Source of the DNA: an uncultured Oscillospiraceae bacterium
GTDB taxonomy: Bacteria; Bacillota; Clostridia; Oscillospirales; Oscillospiraceae
Assembly (NCBI GenBank): GCA_934552825.1
Contig: CAKTEQ010000005.1
Location: 1-64,000, forward strand
Direction: 5' to 3'
DNA: 64,000 nucleotides
Under the pieces are notes generated by a model, which did not search any database, was not told where the DNA came from, and was given only the letters and a program-made list of their open reading frames with translations. Both the position numbers and the translations under genes were made by a program. Below are positions 7,864 to 16,713 of this stretch, one piece after another. The stretch's first letter is position 1; each line of letters begins with the position of its first letter.

Positions 7864-8394
7864 TTACAGGTGTTTTGTCCTGGGGATACAGGCGGCAACG
7901 ATAGAACTAATGCCCTCAAGCAGGAACACTATGCCTACCGTTACGCCTATAGCAACTACGCTGACCCAAGGATCCATCATACAGATGAGACCAGCAACTA
8001 CAAGGACAATGCCTGCTCCAAGAATCCAGACCCAAGAACGCACACCGAGAGCGCGCAGGTCAAAGGCACTGACGAATCTGGATATCCCAGAAAACAGAAG
8101 CCATAATGCGAAGAGAAATGGCAGCGACAGCAGCGTAAACCACTGGTTGAACAGGAGGAAAAGGGACATTATGACCGTCAGCACACCATCCAGAAGCAAC
8201 CAACCAGAGCCGATTACGGTGCCGGACGTTCCTGCAAACGCAACGATTTCAAAAATGCCTGCCATCAGCATAAACACGCCCAGAAGCAGACCGGCGGAGA
8301 GCGCGGCTATGTCTTGATTGCACAAGCAATATACGCCAGCTCCAATCAACAGGATACCTGCGATAATATTGAGAACCCGCATTGTTGTACGCAT
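7864..8394 (-). CDS. HdeD-family (DUF308) membrane protein
   Basis: A 176-residue integral membrane protein with six hydrophobic helices arranged as repeated DUF308 hairpins, ending in a short basic tail (RTKHL). HdeD is known for acid resistance in enterobacteria, but the role in Clostridia is not established. The ATG at 8394 is preferred over GTG 8400 because gggag is then spaced nine bases away. It lies upstream of hsp20 in the same direction, so a shared stress-response role is possible. Confidence 0.85.
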   Translation of the reverse strand: MRTTMRVLNIIAGILLIGAGVYCLCNQDIAALSAGLLLGVFMLMAGIFEIVAFAGTSGTVIGSGWLLLDGVLTVIMSLFLLFNQWFTLLSLPFLFALWLLFSGISRFVSAFDLRALGVRSWVWILGAGIVLVVAGLICMMDPWVSVVAIGVTVGIVFLLEGISSIVAACIPRTKHL

Positions 8395-8617
8395 AACCAC
8401 TATCTCCCCTCGAATCCAAGTAATTATCTGAATTTTCTCTCAATTTCTGACTTCATTTTATGCTTTTCCCTTGAAAAAACAACGAGCTGGCGATACAATT
8501 AATTCAATTTAATTTGTGCTGACAGCACAGAACAGGAAGTGAAATATCATAGAAAATGCAAAATGGGAGAATAAGGGCGCAGAAGCGCTCCTGACGGAGT
8601 TTTTTTCCCGGGATGAT

Positions 8618-9823
8618 TTGAAGCAGCTGGCCCTGGACGCCGGGCTGTTGCTGGACTGTCCGCTGTTGGTGCTGGACGATGCGTTTCATGTTGCGGCGTA
8701 TCATCTGCCCCCCGGTTTTTCGGACAGCCTTTTTCGGAAAGCTGTGGACTCGAGGGAGATATCCTATGAAGCCGGAGCGATAATCAGCTCAAGTCCTGCG
8801 CTTACTGCGGGAGCGGCAGATTACATAAAATTGGAAGACAGCCCTTACCGCCGCCGTTTTGCGCCCCTTGTGAGCGCGGGCATCAGGCTGGGGTACCTTA
8901 TCTGCGTTGATACGGATGGAGAACTGGAACTTGTACCCGGGCGGATTTGGGAAGTTGTGGAAAAGGTCCTGTCAAAGCAGCTCTACATTGAAACCAGCCG
9001 CAAGTACAAACCCTTTGAGACAGCGGAAGACATACTTGCGCATCTTCTTGATGGTGAGTTTTCGTCATCGGCGTATTTTCGCCTTCAGACAGCAAATACC
9101 TATCTCGCTGATTTTCACCCCTACACGTTTGCGCTCATTGATCTTACGGCGTACCGAAGCGCATACATAGGGAAACAACATCTTAAAGAAGAGGTGGACG
9201 CAAAATTTCCGGAGGCACATTCATTTCAGTACAGGGAAGGAGTGTTCTTATTTCTGCACGGGCGTGAAAATATGGGAGAGCTTTTTGCACTTGCGGAGGA
9301 ATTCAGCCTGAAAATACTTGTTTCGGAGCCGCTGCATGATCTTTTTGATCTCCCAATTCTGTACCGCACTGCCAGGGAGGCGCTGGAGTTGATGACGGAC
9401 GAACGGTTTCATGGGAATAGCGTCTGCTTTGTGGAAGAGCTTCGTACGCCTCTGCTGTTGAAAAACCTTGAGGGACGGGGGGATCTGATACCTGCGGAAT
9501 TGAGGGGAATTGCTGCTCATGACAGAGAAAAAGGTTCCCATTACTGCGAGACGCTCTATTACTATTTGACATGTAGCCGGTCCCTGAAAAAAACCTGTGA
9601 TGTGCTTTATGCTCACCGCAATACCGTGCTTTATCGTATCCAAAAAATGCGGGAGGAATTCCGTATCCCTCTTGATGACTTTGTAATGCACACGGATATT
9701 CTTCTTGGGGTGTCTCTCATTTTGTTTGAGATGAAGGGACCGGACTTTTTCCTGCACGACGCGAAGGAAAGCATATTATTAGCCGATACTGTCAGAAAGG
9801 AAGAACAGTATGAAAGAGAATAG
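8618..9823 (+). CDS. PucR/CdaR-type transcriptional regulator
   Basis: A regulator of at least 401 residues. The last ~60 residues (LYYYLTCSRSLKKTCDVL, YAHRNTVLYRIQKMREEF) are the helix-turn-helix typical of the PucR C-terminal family, which controls purine or amino-acid catabolism and other pathways. The N-terminal part is a sensory region without a named ligand. The start is uncertain: TTG at 8618 has no ribosome site, while the frame stays open and protein-like back to about 8544 with no ATG, GTG or TTG. The 3' end overlaps the DUF1003 gene by 14 bases, so the two are co-transcribed. Confidence 0.75.
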   Translation: MKQLALDAGLLLDCPLLVLDDAFHVAAYHLPPGFSDSLFRKAVDSREISYEAGAIISSSPALTAGAADYIKLEDSPYRRRFAPLVSAGIRLGYLICVDTDGELELVPGRIWEVVEKVLSKQLYIETSRKYKPFETAEDILAHLLDGEFSSSAYFRLQTANTYLADFHPYTFALIDLTAYRSAYIGKQHLKEEVDAKFPEAHSFQYREGVFLFLHGRENMGELFALAEEFSLKILVSEPLHDLFDLPILYRTAREALELMTDERFHGNSVCFVEELRTPLLLKNLEGRGDLIPAELRGIAAHDREKGSHYCETLYYYLTCSRSLKKTCDVLYAHRNTVLYRIQKMREEFRIPLDDFVMHTDILLGVSLILFEMKGPDFFLHDAKESILLADTVRKEEQYERE

Positions 9824-10325
9824 AAAGCTCTTAAAAGAAGTGATTAAGGATATCCGGCGGGACATGACGGACGAGGAAGTGCTCAATTTGCTTGCGGACA
9901 GCAAGATCTCAGAAAACCCGAATAGGAAGTCGGGGAAGTATACTCTTGGGCAGAGGGCGGCGGATGCCATTGCGAGGTTTGCCGGCAGTTGGGCGTTCAT
10001 TTTCGCATTTACGGGTGTACTTATCCTCTGGATGGCGGTTAATACACTGCTTGCGGCTAAAGCCTTTGATCCGTATCCGTTCATTCTGCTCAATCTGGTG
10101 CTCTCCTGCGTGGCAGCTATTCAGGCGCCGCTGATAATGATGAGCCAGAACAGGCAGGAGGAAAAAGACCGCCGCCGCGCGGAAAATGATTACAAAGTAA
10201 ATCTTAAGACTGAGATAATGATCGAAGATCTTTATGACAAGGTAAACGCAATACTCGCCAAGCAAACAGCACTGGAGAAGCGGATAAAGGCTGAGAAGGA
10301 TGAGGCTTCAGGAAGCGGAGAATAA
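9810..10325 (+). CDS. DUF1003 family membrane protein
   Basis: A 171-residue protein with two central membrane helices (about 58-80 and 92-112; GSWAFIFAFTGVLILWMAV and PFILLNLVLSCVAAIQAPLI) followed by a charged, probably coiled-coil, cytoplasmic tail. This matches DUF1003, whose function is unknown. It overlaps the end of the PucR-type gene, and aaggaag precedes its ATG. Confidence 0.85.
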   Translation: MKENRKLLKEVIKDIRRDMTDEEVLNLLADSKISENPNRKSGKYTLGQRAADAIARFAGSWAFIFAFTGVLILWMAVNTLLAAKAFDPYPFILLNLVLSCVAAIQAPLIMMSQNRQEEKDRRRAENDYKVNLKTEIMIEDLYDKVNAILAKQTALEKRIKAEKDEASGSGE

Positions 10326-10461
10326 GAGAAGATAACCATTTGCTCCCGTGAGAATCCATGGAGATGAGAAAATGGGCGGGCAAAAGGTGAGGCAAGGTCC
10401 AGAGTTTATCACTTCTTACAACAAAATCGGGCGCAAGCGGGGAGTTTGAAGCGTTTTTTCC

Positions 10462-10490
10462 TTGAGTTTATGGGCATTTATTGATATACT
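10462..10490 (+). promoter_or_regulatory. sigma-A promoter of the fau-glyA pair
   Basis: TTGAGT (10462-10467), 17 bases, TATACT (10485-10490), 33 bases upstream of the ATG at 10523. Confidence 0.7.
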
Positions 10491-10522
10491 TAACTGTATT
10501 TTTGTACAGGTGGAGGCGCTTT

Positions 10523-11089
10523 ATGGACGAAAAGACCATGCTGCGGGAACTTGCAGCAAAAAAACGCAGCCAGATAGATGATCGGCAGGGGCGCTCGGCG
10601 GCTATGGCGGCACAGCTCTTCTCCACGAGAGAATATGACGAGACAAAGACGCTTTTCTGTTACCTGTCAATGCCCCTGGAGCCGGACACGGAGAGTATAA
10701 TAAGAGCTGCGTTCCGGGAGGGGAAAAGCGTTTTCGTGCCCCGATGCAGTGAAAAACCCGGGGAGATGGAGAGCGTACAGCTCTTTCCGGATACTCCACT
10801 CAGACCCGGAAGGTTCGGCATAATGGAGCCGGAGATGAATTCGCCGGCCTCTTTCAGAGACGAATTTGACCTCATAATAATGCCCTGTGCCGCCTGCTCG
10901 GAGAGCATGGGACGGCTCGGTCACGGCGGCGGATACTATGACCGCTTCCTGGAGAAGTGCGGCGGCTTCAAGGTGACGCTGTGCTTCGAGGACCTTGTGT
11001 TTCCCACACTGCCCCGGGAGGAGTTCGACGTGGACCCTGATATGATAATAACAGAAAACCGTATAATCACACCGAAAGGAAATGAATAA
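10523..11089 (+). CDS. fau: 5-formyltetrahydrofolate cyclo-ligase
   Basis: A 188-residue cytoplasmic enzyme that converts 5-formyl-THF to 5,10-methenyl-THF using ATP. The family signature GRLGHGGGYYDRFL lies near residue 133, and the N-terminal basic region is followed by FCYLSMPLEPDTESII. The ATG at 10523 follows ggtggagg; the earlier ATG at 10481 lies inside the promoter and is rejected. glyA begins two bases after its stop, so the gene pair handles linked folate chemistry: SHMT is the main source of 5-formyl-THF as a by-product. Confidence 0.93.
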   Translation: MDEKTMLRELAAKKRSQIDDRQGRSAAMAAQLFSTREYDETKTLFCYLSMPLEPDTESIIRAAFREGKSVFVPRCSEKPGEMESVQLFPDTPLRPGRFGIMEPEMNSPASFRDEFDLIIMPCAACSESMGRLGHGGGYYDRFLEKCGGFKVTLCFEDLVFPTLPREEFDVDPDMIITENRIITPKGNE

Positions 11090-11091
11090 AC

Positions 11092-12333
11092 ATGATCAAA
11101 GAAATTCTTGAGTTTGTAAAGCGGGCTGACCCTGAAGTCGGCGCTACGATAGAGCATGAGTTCGCCCGCCAGAAGCGCAATATCGAGCTTATCGCCTCTG
11201 AGAATATAGTTTCTCCCGCAGTTATGGCGGCGATGGCCACCTGCGGCACGAATAAATATGCTGAGGGCTACGCGGGCAAGCGCTATTACGGCGGCTGCGA
11301 GTGCGTGGACGAGACAGAACTGCTGGCTATCGAACGGGCAAAGAAGCTCTTCGGTGCACAGCATGCTAACGTCCAGCCCCACTCCGGCGCGAACGCCAAC
11401 CTTGCGGCGTTTTTCGCAGTGCTCCAGCCCGGGGACACGGTCCTGAGCATGGACCTCTCCAACGGCGGACACCTCTCCCACGGAAGCCCCGTGAACATCT
11501 CCGGCAAGTATTTCAACATAGTGTCATACGGGCTCAAGGACGACGGATATATAGATTATGACATGGTCTGGGAGCTTGCGAAGAAGTACAGCCCCAAGCT
11601 TATTATAGCCGGCGCCAGCGCCTATCCCAGAGCTATTGACTTCAAGATATTCCGGGAAGTCGCGGATTCCTGCGGCGCGAAGCTGATGGTGGACATGGCG
11701 CATATCGCGGGTCTCGTAGCGGCTGGGGAGCACATGAGCCCCGTGCCCTACGCGGATATCGTCACAACGACGACCCATAAAACCCTCCGCGGTCCCCGCG
11801 GCGGCCTCATCCTCTGCACGGAGGAGATGAAGACGGCAATCGACAAGGCAGTTTTCCCCGGAACACAGGGCGGTCCTCTGGAACACATCATCGCGGCGAA
11901 GGCTGTCTGCTTCGGCGAAGCACTCAGGCCTGAATTCAAAACATATCAGCATCAGGTCGTCCTTAACGCAAAAGCACTGGCTGAGGCCCTCGTGAAGAGA
12001 GGCTGCGACCTTGTGTCCGGCGGCACGGACAATCACCTCATGCTCGCGGACCTGCGCAACTGGGGCGTTACCGGCAAGGAGCTTCAGAACCGCTGCGACG
12101 AAGTGTATATCACTCTGAACAAGAATTCCATCCCCAACGATCCCGCAAGCCCCTTCGTTACCTCCGGCGTGCGCATCGGTACACCGGCGGTAACAACAAG
12201 AGGATTTGTGGCGGAGGAGATGGATAAGATAGCCGAGCTTATAACTCTCACAGCGACGGATTTTGAAAACAGCGCGGATTATGTGAGAACAGAGGTCACA
12301 AAGCTCTGCCAGAAGCATCCGATTTACGAATAA
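11092..12333 (+). CDS. glyA: serine hydroxymethyltransferase
   Basis: A 413-residue PLP enzyme that interconverts serine and glycine with transfer of a one-carbon unit to THF. The PLP lysine lies in TTTHKTLRGPRGG near residue 226, and YAEGYAGKRYYGGC and HSGANANLAAF are typical. Length matches the family. It is translationally linked to the cyclo-ligase upstream. It has no riboswitch of its own, although a glycine riboswitch controls the membrane protein gene at 3547. Confidence 0.97.
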   Translation: MIKEILEFVKRADPEVGATIEHEFARQKRNIELIASENIVSPAVMAAMATCGTNKYAEGYAGKRYYGGCECVDETELLAIERAKKLFGAQHANVQPHSGANANLAAFFAVLQPGDTVLSMDLSNGGHLSHGSPVNISGKYFNIVSYGLKDDGYIDYDMVWELAKKYSPKLIIAGASAYPRAIDFKIFREVADSCGAKLMVDMAHIAGLVAAGEHMSPVPYADIVTTTTHKTLRGPRGGLILCTEEMKTAIDKAVFPGTQGGPLEHIIAAKAVCFGEALRPEFKTYQHQVVLNAKALAEALVKRGCDLVSGGTDNHLMLADLRNWGVTGKELQNRCDEVYITLNKNSIPNDPASPFVTSGVRIGTPAVTTRGFVAEEMDKIAELITLTATDFENSADYVRTEVTKLCQKHPIYE

Positions 12334-12398
12334 GATACAGGGGGAGGTCACGGGAGGCCGGGGCTTCCCCCAATTGCGGCGCATAGGCGGGAGAGAGA

Positions 12399-13424
12399 AT
12401 GGAAGAGACAAAAAGCAGGGACAGAGGAATAGACCTGGCGCGGTGCGTCGCCATTTTGGCGGTGCTGATGATACACACGGCGTCCGTGGCGGTCACGGTA
12501 TACGCCCCCGGCAGCGGAGGATGGTTCGGGACTATGTTCTGGGGCAGTCTTGTGCGGTTTGCGGTGCCGGTATTCTTCATGTGCTCCGGCGCGGTGTTCC
12601 TGGGCAGGGACATCTCGTACAGGGACCTGTTCCTGAAATATATCCTCCGCATCGCCGCGGCGCTGCTGGTATGGTCGGCGCTCTATGAGGCGTTTGACTT
12701 CCTCAGGGGATTTCATACGGGGTGGACCGGCGTCCGGGAGGCGGTGAAGAACGTGCTTACCCTGAACAACCATTTCCACTTCTATTACCTGGAGATAATC
12801 CTGCTCGTGTACCTGTTTTTACCGGTGCTGCGCGTCTTTACAAAGCACGCCGGCAGGAATACAATGCTCTATGGGCTTGCACTGTGGTTCTTCACGGGGA
12901 TACTTATACCGACCTTTGGAGGATTATATCCCTTCACGGCGTGGTCGGGCCTGATCCACCGGTGGTATCTGCCTCAGGCTTGGGCGGCCATGGGATATGC
13001 GCTGCTTGGTTACTTTATAGCCGCGGGCGAGAAGAAAACGCGGGTGTACCTGCCGTTGCTCCTGCTGGGGTTCGCAGTGACCTTTGGGGGCGGCGCCGCC
13101 GCGAATTGGTCGGGCGGAGAATTCAGCGAGACCTTCTGGGACGGTATGACCCTTGGCCCGTGCCTTATGGCGGCGGGGGTTTTCGGGCTGTGCCGTAATT
13201 ACAGTGGCAGGGGAAAAGCCGTGACATTTGTCAGCGGCGGCAGCTTCTGCGTGTACCTGTGCCACGATTTTTTCAACATTATACTGCGCCACTTCGGGCT
13301 GTCGCCGGCAGAGCTTATGCCGGCGGTGAGCATACCCCTGCTGAGCGTTCTGGTGCTCGGGCTGAGCCTTGGCGTGTACGCTGTGCTCAGGCTGATACCA
13401 GGCGTGCGAAGGTGGCTTATTTAG
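12399..13424 (+). CDS. acyltransferase 3 family membrane protein
   Basis: A 341-residue protein with about ten membrane helices, starting with the family pattern RGIDLARCVAILAVLMIHT (basic residue, then conserved histidine) and FAVPVFFMCSGAVFLGRD. Family members (OafA/WecH type) move acetyl or other acyl groups across the membrane onto surface polymers. The substrate is not predictable. It lies between glyA and abfD on the same strand with short gaps, without an obvious functional link to either. Confidence 0.85.
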   Translation: MEETKSRDRGIDLARCVAILAVLMIHTASVAVTVYAPGSGGWFGTMFWGSLVRFAVPVFFMCSGAVFLGRDISYRDLFLKYILRIAAALLVWSALYEAFDFLRGFHTGWTGVREAVKNVLTLNNHFHFYYLEIILLVYLFLPVLRVFTKHAGRNTMLYGLALWFFTGILIPTFGGLYPFTAWSGLIHRWYLPQAWAAMGYALLGYFIAAGEKKTRVYLPLLLLGFAVTFGGGAAANWSGGEFSETFWDGMTLGPCLMAAGVFGLCRNYSGRGKAVTFVSGGSFCVYLCHDFFNIILRHFGLSPAELMPAVSIPLLSVLVLGLSLGVYAVLRLIPGVRRWLI

Positions 13425-13481
13425 TTCAGACATGCCGGTTTCCGGCAAAGAGATATTTGGAGATATAAGGAGAGTAAGACA

Positions 13482-14960
13482 ATGGCACTTATGACAGGCG
13501 AACAGTACATCGAAAGCCTCAGAAAAATGAAGACAAGGGTTTATCTTTTCGGCGAGAAGATAGATAACTGGGTGGACCACCCCATGATCCGTCCTTCCAT
13601 CAACTCCGTAAAGATGACATACGATCTGGCCCAGGACCCTCAGTATGAGGCTCTTATGACAGCCACCTCCAACCTCACCGGGCACAAAATTAACCGTTTC
13701 TCTCACCTGCATCAGAGCACTGACGACCTGGTGAAGAAGGTCAAGATGCAGCGCCTGTGCGGTCAGAAGACTGGTTCCTGCTTCCAGCGCTGTGTGGGTA
13801 TGGACGCTATCAACGCCGTATATTCCACCACATATGAAACCGACCTCGCCCACGGCACCGACTATCACGAGAGATTTAAGAGATTTGTCATAAAGATGCA
13901 GGACAACGACTGGGTCGTGGACGGCGCCATGACTGACCCCAAGGGCGACCGCGGTCTCGCACCCTCCAAGCAGGCTGACCCCGATCTCTTCCTCCACATC
14001 GTGGAGAAGCGTGAGGACGGCATCGTAGTGCGGGGAGCAAAGTGCCATCAGACAGGTTCCATCAACTCCCACTGGCATCTCTTCATGCCCACCCAGACAA
14101 TGAGCGAGGCTGACGCGGACTACGCTGTGGCTTTTGCCGTACCCTCCGACGTGGAAGGTATGTATATGATCTACGGCCGCCAGAGCTGCGACACCCGCAA
14201 GCTGGAAAAGGACGCGGACATGGACCTGGGCAATAAGCAGTTCGGCGGTCAGGAGTGCCTTGTGGTGCTGGACGACGTGTTCGTGCCCAACGAGTATGTG
14301 TTCATGGCAGGGGAATATGATTTCTCCAACATGATGGTCGAGCGCTTCGCGGGCTATCATCGCCAGAGCTACGGCGGCTGCAAGGTCGGTGTGGGCGATG
14401 TGGTCATCGGTGCTGCAGCTCTTGCCGCGGAGTATAACGGCGCGGCGAAGGCGTCCCATATTAAGGATAAGCTCATCGAGATGACACACCTGAATGAGAC
14501 GCTCTATGCCTGCGGCATCGCCTGCTCCAGCGAAGGCGTCCAAACGAAGGCGGGCAACTACCAGATAGACCTGCTCCTGGCGAACGTCTGCAAGCAGAAC
14601 GTCACACGCTATCCCTATGAGATAGTTCGTCTGGCTGAGGACATTGCCGGCGGCATCATGGTGACCATGCCCTCCAGCGCGGACTTCAATTCTGAGACCG
14701 TCGTGGGCAAGAACGGCGAGACTGTTGGTGATATATGCAACAAGTACTACAAGGGCAAGAGCGACGTTTCCACAGAGGACCGTATGCGTGTGCTTCGCTT
14801 CCTTGAGAACATCTGCCTGGGCGCCAGCGCGGTAGCTTACCGCACGGAGTCCATGCACGGCGCGGGCTCTCCCCAGGCTCAGCGCATCATGATCTCCCGC
14901 CAGGGCAATATCGACGGCAAGAAGCAGCTTGCAAAGGATATCGCCGGTATCAAGGACTGA
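13482..14960 (+). CDS. abfD: 4-hydroxybutyryl-CoA dehydratase / vinylacetyl-CoA isomerase
   Basis: A 492-residue FAD and [4Fe-4S] enzyme that dehydrates 4-hydroxybutyryl-CoA to crotonyl-CoA. The cluster ligands known in Clostridium aminobutyricum (C99, C103, H292, C299) are all present, shifted by one: C100 and C104 in GSCFQRC, H293 in GYHRQS and C300 in YGGC. Length equals the characterised enzyme. This connects succinate or 4-aminobutyrate degradation to butyrate. The usual partners (4-hydroxybutyrate dehydrogenase, CoA transferase) are not in the window. A Cys-rich small protein begins one base after its stop. Ribosome site aaggagag precedes the ATG. Confidence 0.96.
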   Translation: MALMTGEQYIESLRKMKTRVYLFGEKIDNWVDHPMIRPSINSVKMTYDLAQDPQYEALMTATSNLTGHKINRFSHLHQSTDDLVKKVKMQRLCGQKTGSCFQRCVGMDAINAVYSTTYETDLAHGTDYHERFKRFVIKMQDNDWVVDGAMTDPKGDRGLAPSKQADPDLFLHIVEKREDGIVVRGAKCHQTGSINSHWHLFMPTQTMSEADADYAVAFAVPSDVEGMYMIYGRQSCDTRKLEKDADMDLGNKQFGGQECLVVLDDVFVPNEYVFMAGEYDFSNMMVERFAGYHRQSYGGCKVGVGDVVIGAAALAAEYNGAAKASHIKDKLIEMTHLNETLYACGIACSSEGVQTKAGNYQIDLLLANVCKQNVTRYPYEIVRLAEDIAGGIMVTMPSSADFNSETVVGKNGETVGDICNKYYKGKSDVSTEDRMRVLRFLENICLGASAVAYRTESMHGAGSPQAQRIMISRQGNIDGKKQLAKDIAGIKD

Positions 14961-14961
14961 T

Positions 14962-15192
14962 ATGGCGGACAGCACCTTCTTTACGAACCGGGAGTGTGAG
15001 TATTTCCCGTGCCACGAGGGCGTGGGGGAGCAGGATTTCAACTGCCTGTTCTGCTTTTGCCCGCTGTACTGCAAGGGGTGCTCCTGCGGCGGAGACTTTG
15101 TGTATACGCCCGGCGGCGTTAAGGACTGCTCCAGCTGCGCGTTTCCCCACAAGAGGGAGAATTACCGGGCGGTGCTGGATAAGCTTAAATAA
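14962..15192 (+). CDS. cysteine-rich small domain protein
   Basis: A 76-residue protein with nine or ten cysteines, including CLFCFCPLYCKGCSC and CSSCAFPHKREN, plus CEYFPCHE near the N-terminus. It matches the cysteine-rich small domain family of clostridia and methanogens, thought to bind zinc or an iron-sulfur cluster; its role is not known. The ATG at 14962 directly follows the abfD stop, so the proteins are made together. A part in cluster handling for the oxygen-sensitive dehydratase is a reasonable but untested idea. Confidence 0.8.
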   Translation: MADSTFFTNRECEYFPCHEGVGEQDFNCLFCFCPLYCKGCSCGGDFVYTPGGVKDCSSCAFPHKRENYRAVLDKLK

Positions 15193-15233
15193 AAAACAGA
15201 GCGTTTCTCTTTTGAGAGACGCTCTGTTTTTTA
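15193..15233. terminator. bidirectional terminator
   Basis: Stem acagagcgtttctc / gagagacgctctgt flanked by A- and T-tracts serves both convergent genes. Confidence 0.88.
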
Positions 15234-16370
15234 TTTGCTTTTTCCCAGCAGGCGGGCTATGAAAGTGAGCTTTGGCTTCATCGCCCCCAGAGGACAAAAC
15301 TCCCCGCAGCAAAAGCAGTTTATGCACTTGCGACGGTCGATGACAGCACGGAAATTCTTTATCTCGATGGCATGGGCGGGGCAGTATTCCATGCACTTGC
15401 CGCAGCCGACACAGCTTTTGTCGGGGGCGGGGCGGCTTGCGAGAATAAGTCCTATGAACTTTAGGAGAGACTTGTTTTTAAGAGGAAAATCACGAACTTC
15501 GCTCTTGGGCTGGCAGAGGTAGTCCGGGCAGCTGAAGCCGGCCCCGTCGCCCAGGAGCTCAAGCTCTTCCGCACGGCTGGGGCACAGACCGCGTTCCGCC
15601 GCGTTTTTCAAAGTGGGAACGTCGGCAGACTTCAGCCCGATTATAGCGGCTGCCGCCAGGTCGAGACAGTGCCCGTTTTTTGCAGCGAGAAGGACGCCAA
15701 GCTGCCGGGGCGTACCGGCAGAGGGACCGTTGCCCTCCATGCCGACTATCCCGTCGCATACGCAGAGAACGGGGCGGAAGTGCTCATATATATCCACGAT
15801 AGCCGAGCCGAACAGGGCGTGAGTGGGATAGCGATAATGGAACTGAGTTTTTTCCAGTCCCGCAACGGCGCCGAACATATTCTTGCAGGCACCGGTATAG
15901 GCGGTAAGGGCGTGGGTCTTGAGCTTGCAGAGATCCACGACAGCGTCGCAGCGCATAAGCCATGATGCTGCCGTGAAGGAGTCCAGCATTTCGCCGTTAA
16001 CTGTCACAGTCACTGTGGAAAAATCCATGTTGAGCTCCGCTCTGCTCCGCTTCGCTGCGTCATACATGCCGCAGCGGCGGTATACATTCTCAAGAAATAC
16101 CCTGTTGAAGGGACCGCCGGGACTGTCCCCAATGACGCAGTGCCCGCCCCGCTCGCCGATAAGGGAGCAGAGCGCCGCGACGACTGCCGGGTGTGGCGTC
16201 ACGGCGGCCTCCGGCGCGTGGGCGCTCACAAGGTTTACTTTTACGGCGACGCGCATTCCGGGTTTTACAAAATCCAGCCCGCCGACGTCTTCAAGAGCGT
16301 GGAGCAGAGCGCCGCGGACGTTTTCATATTCATAGTTTTCACAGCGGGTAACGCTGACAGTTTTGTCCAT
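15231..16370 (-). CDS. DUF362 domain protein with C-terminal 2x[4Fe-4S] ferredoxin domain
   Basis: A 379-residue cytoplasmic protein. Residues ~1-300 are a DUF362 domain (VKVNLVSAHAPEAAVTPHP, CKLKTHALTAYTGACKNMFG), and the C-terminus has two ferredoxin motifs, CVGCGKCMEYCPAHAI and CINCFCCGEFCPLGAM. The start is ATG 16370 with ggagg five bases upstream. Such proteins are frequent in anaerobes and are thought to carry electrons or donate clusters, but no reaction is established. It converges on the abfD unit and has no operon partner. Confidence 0.88.
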   Translation of the reverse strand: MDKTVSVTRCENYEYENVRGALLHALEDVGGLDFVKPGMRVAVKVNLVSAHAPEAAVTPHPAVVAALCSLIGERGGHCVIGDSPGGPFNRVFLENVYRRCGMYDAAKRSRAELNMDFSTVTVTVNGEMLDSFTAASWLMRCDAVVDLCKLKTHALTAYTGACKNMFGAVAGLEKTQFHYRYPTHALFGSAIVDIYEHFRPVLCVCDGIVGMEGNGPSAGTPRQLGVLLAAKNGHCLDLAAAAIIGLKSADVPTLKNAAERGLCPSRAEELELLGDGAGFSCPDYLCQPKSEVRDFPLKNKSLLKFIGLILASRPAPDKSCVGCGKCMEYCPAHAIEIKNFRAVIDRRKCINCFCCGEFCPLGAMKPKLTFIARLLGKSK

Positions 16371-16438
16371 AACCGCCTCCATAAACTGTTTTATGGAATT
16401 ATACACCAGTTTTTCGCCGGGGAAAAGGGTGTTTTTCC

Positions 16439-16485
16439 TTGACACAGAACAGTGGGAATAGTATAACTAGGTATACTAGTTATAC
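16439..16485 (+). promoter_or_regulatory. promoter with overlapping palindromic operator of the abrB-ABC operon
   Basis: TTGACA (16439-16444), 17 bases, TATAAC (16462-16467). A perfect inverted repeat gtataactag-gtata-ctagttatac (16461-16485) covers the -10. A dimeric regulator bound there would block the promoter. The AbrB-type protein encoded first in the operon is the obvious candidate. Confidence 0.8.
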
Positions 16486-16500
16486 TTGAGGGGGAGAAAT

Positions 16501-16713
16501 ATGGAGACACCGAAGGGAAAACACATCTTTGGTTTTGTAAAGGTCGGGGAGAAGGGACAGATAGTTATCCCCAAAGAAGCGCGGGAGATATTCGATATAA
16601 AGCCCGGGGACAGTCTGCTGGTCCTGGGGGACGAGGCGCAGGGCATAGCCATCGCGAAGAACGAAGAAGTAATGCGCTGGGCAGAGGAGCTGCTTGGGGG
16701 GATGAACAGATGA
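16501..16713 (+). CDS. AbrB/SpoVT-family transcriptional regulator
   Basis: A 70-residue swapped-hairpin DNA-binding protein; VGEKGQIVIPKEAREIF and IKPGDSLLVLGDE are the family core. ATG 16501 follows gagggggag. It is the first gene of an operon with an ABC exporter, overlapping the next gene by 4 bases. The palindrome across the promoter suggests that it represses its own operon, a common arrangement for small AbrB proteins joined to ABC-2 transporters. Confidence 0.9.
   Translation: METPKGKHIFGFVKVGEKGQIVIPKEAREIFDIKPGDSLLVLGDEAQGIAIAKNEEVMRWAEELLGGMNR

Noticed and set aside
12924..15152. Long open frame on the minus strand opposite abfD and acyltransferase 3
   Set aside because: It is an antisense shadow of GC-rich coding DNA; no ribosome site, no family features, and the plus-strand genes are certain.
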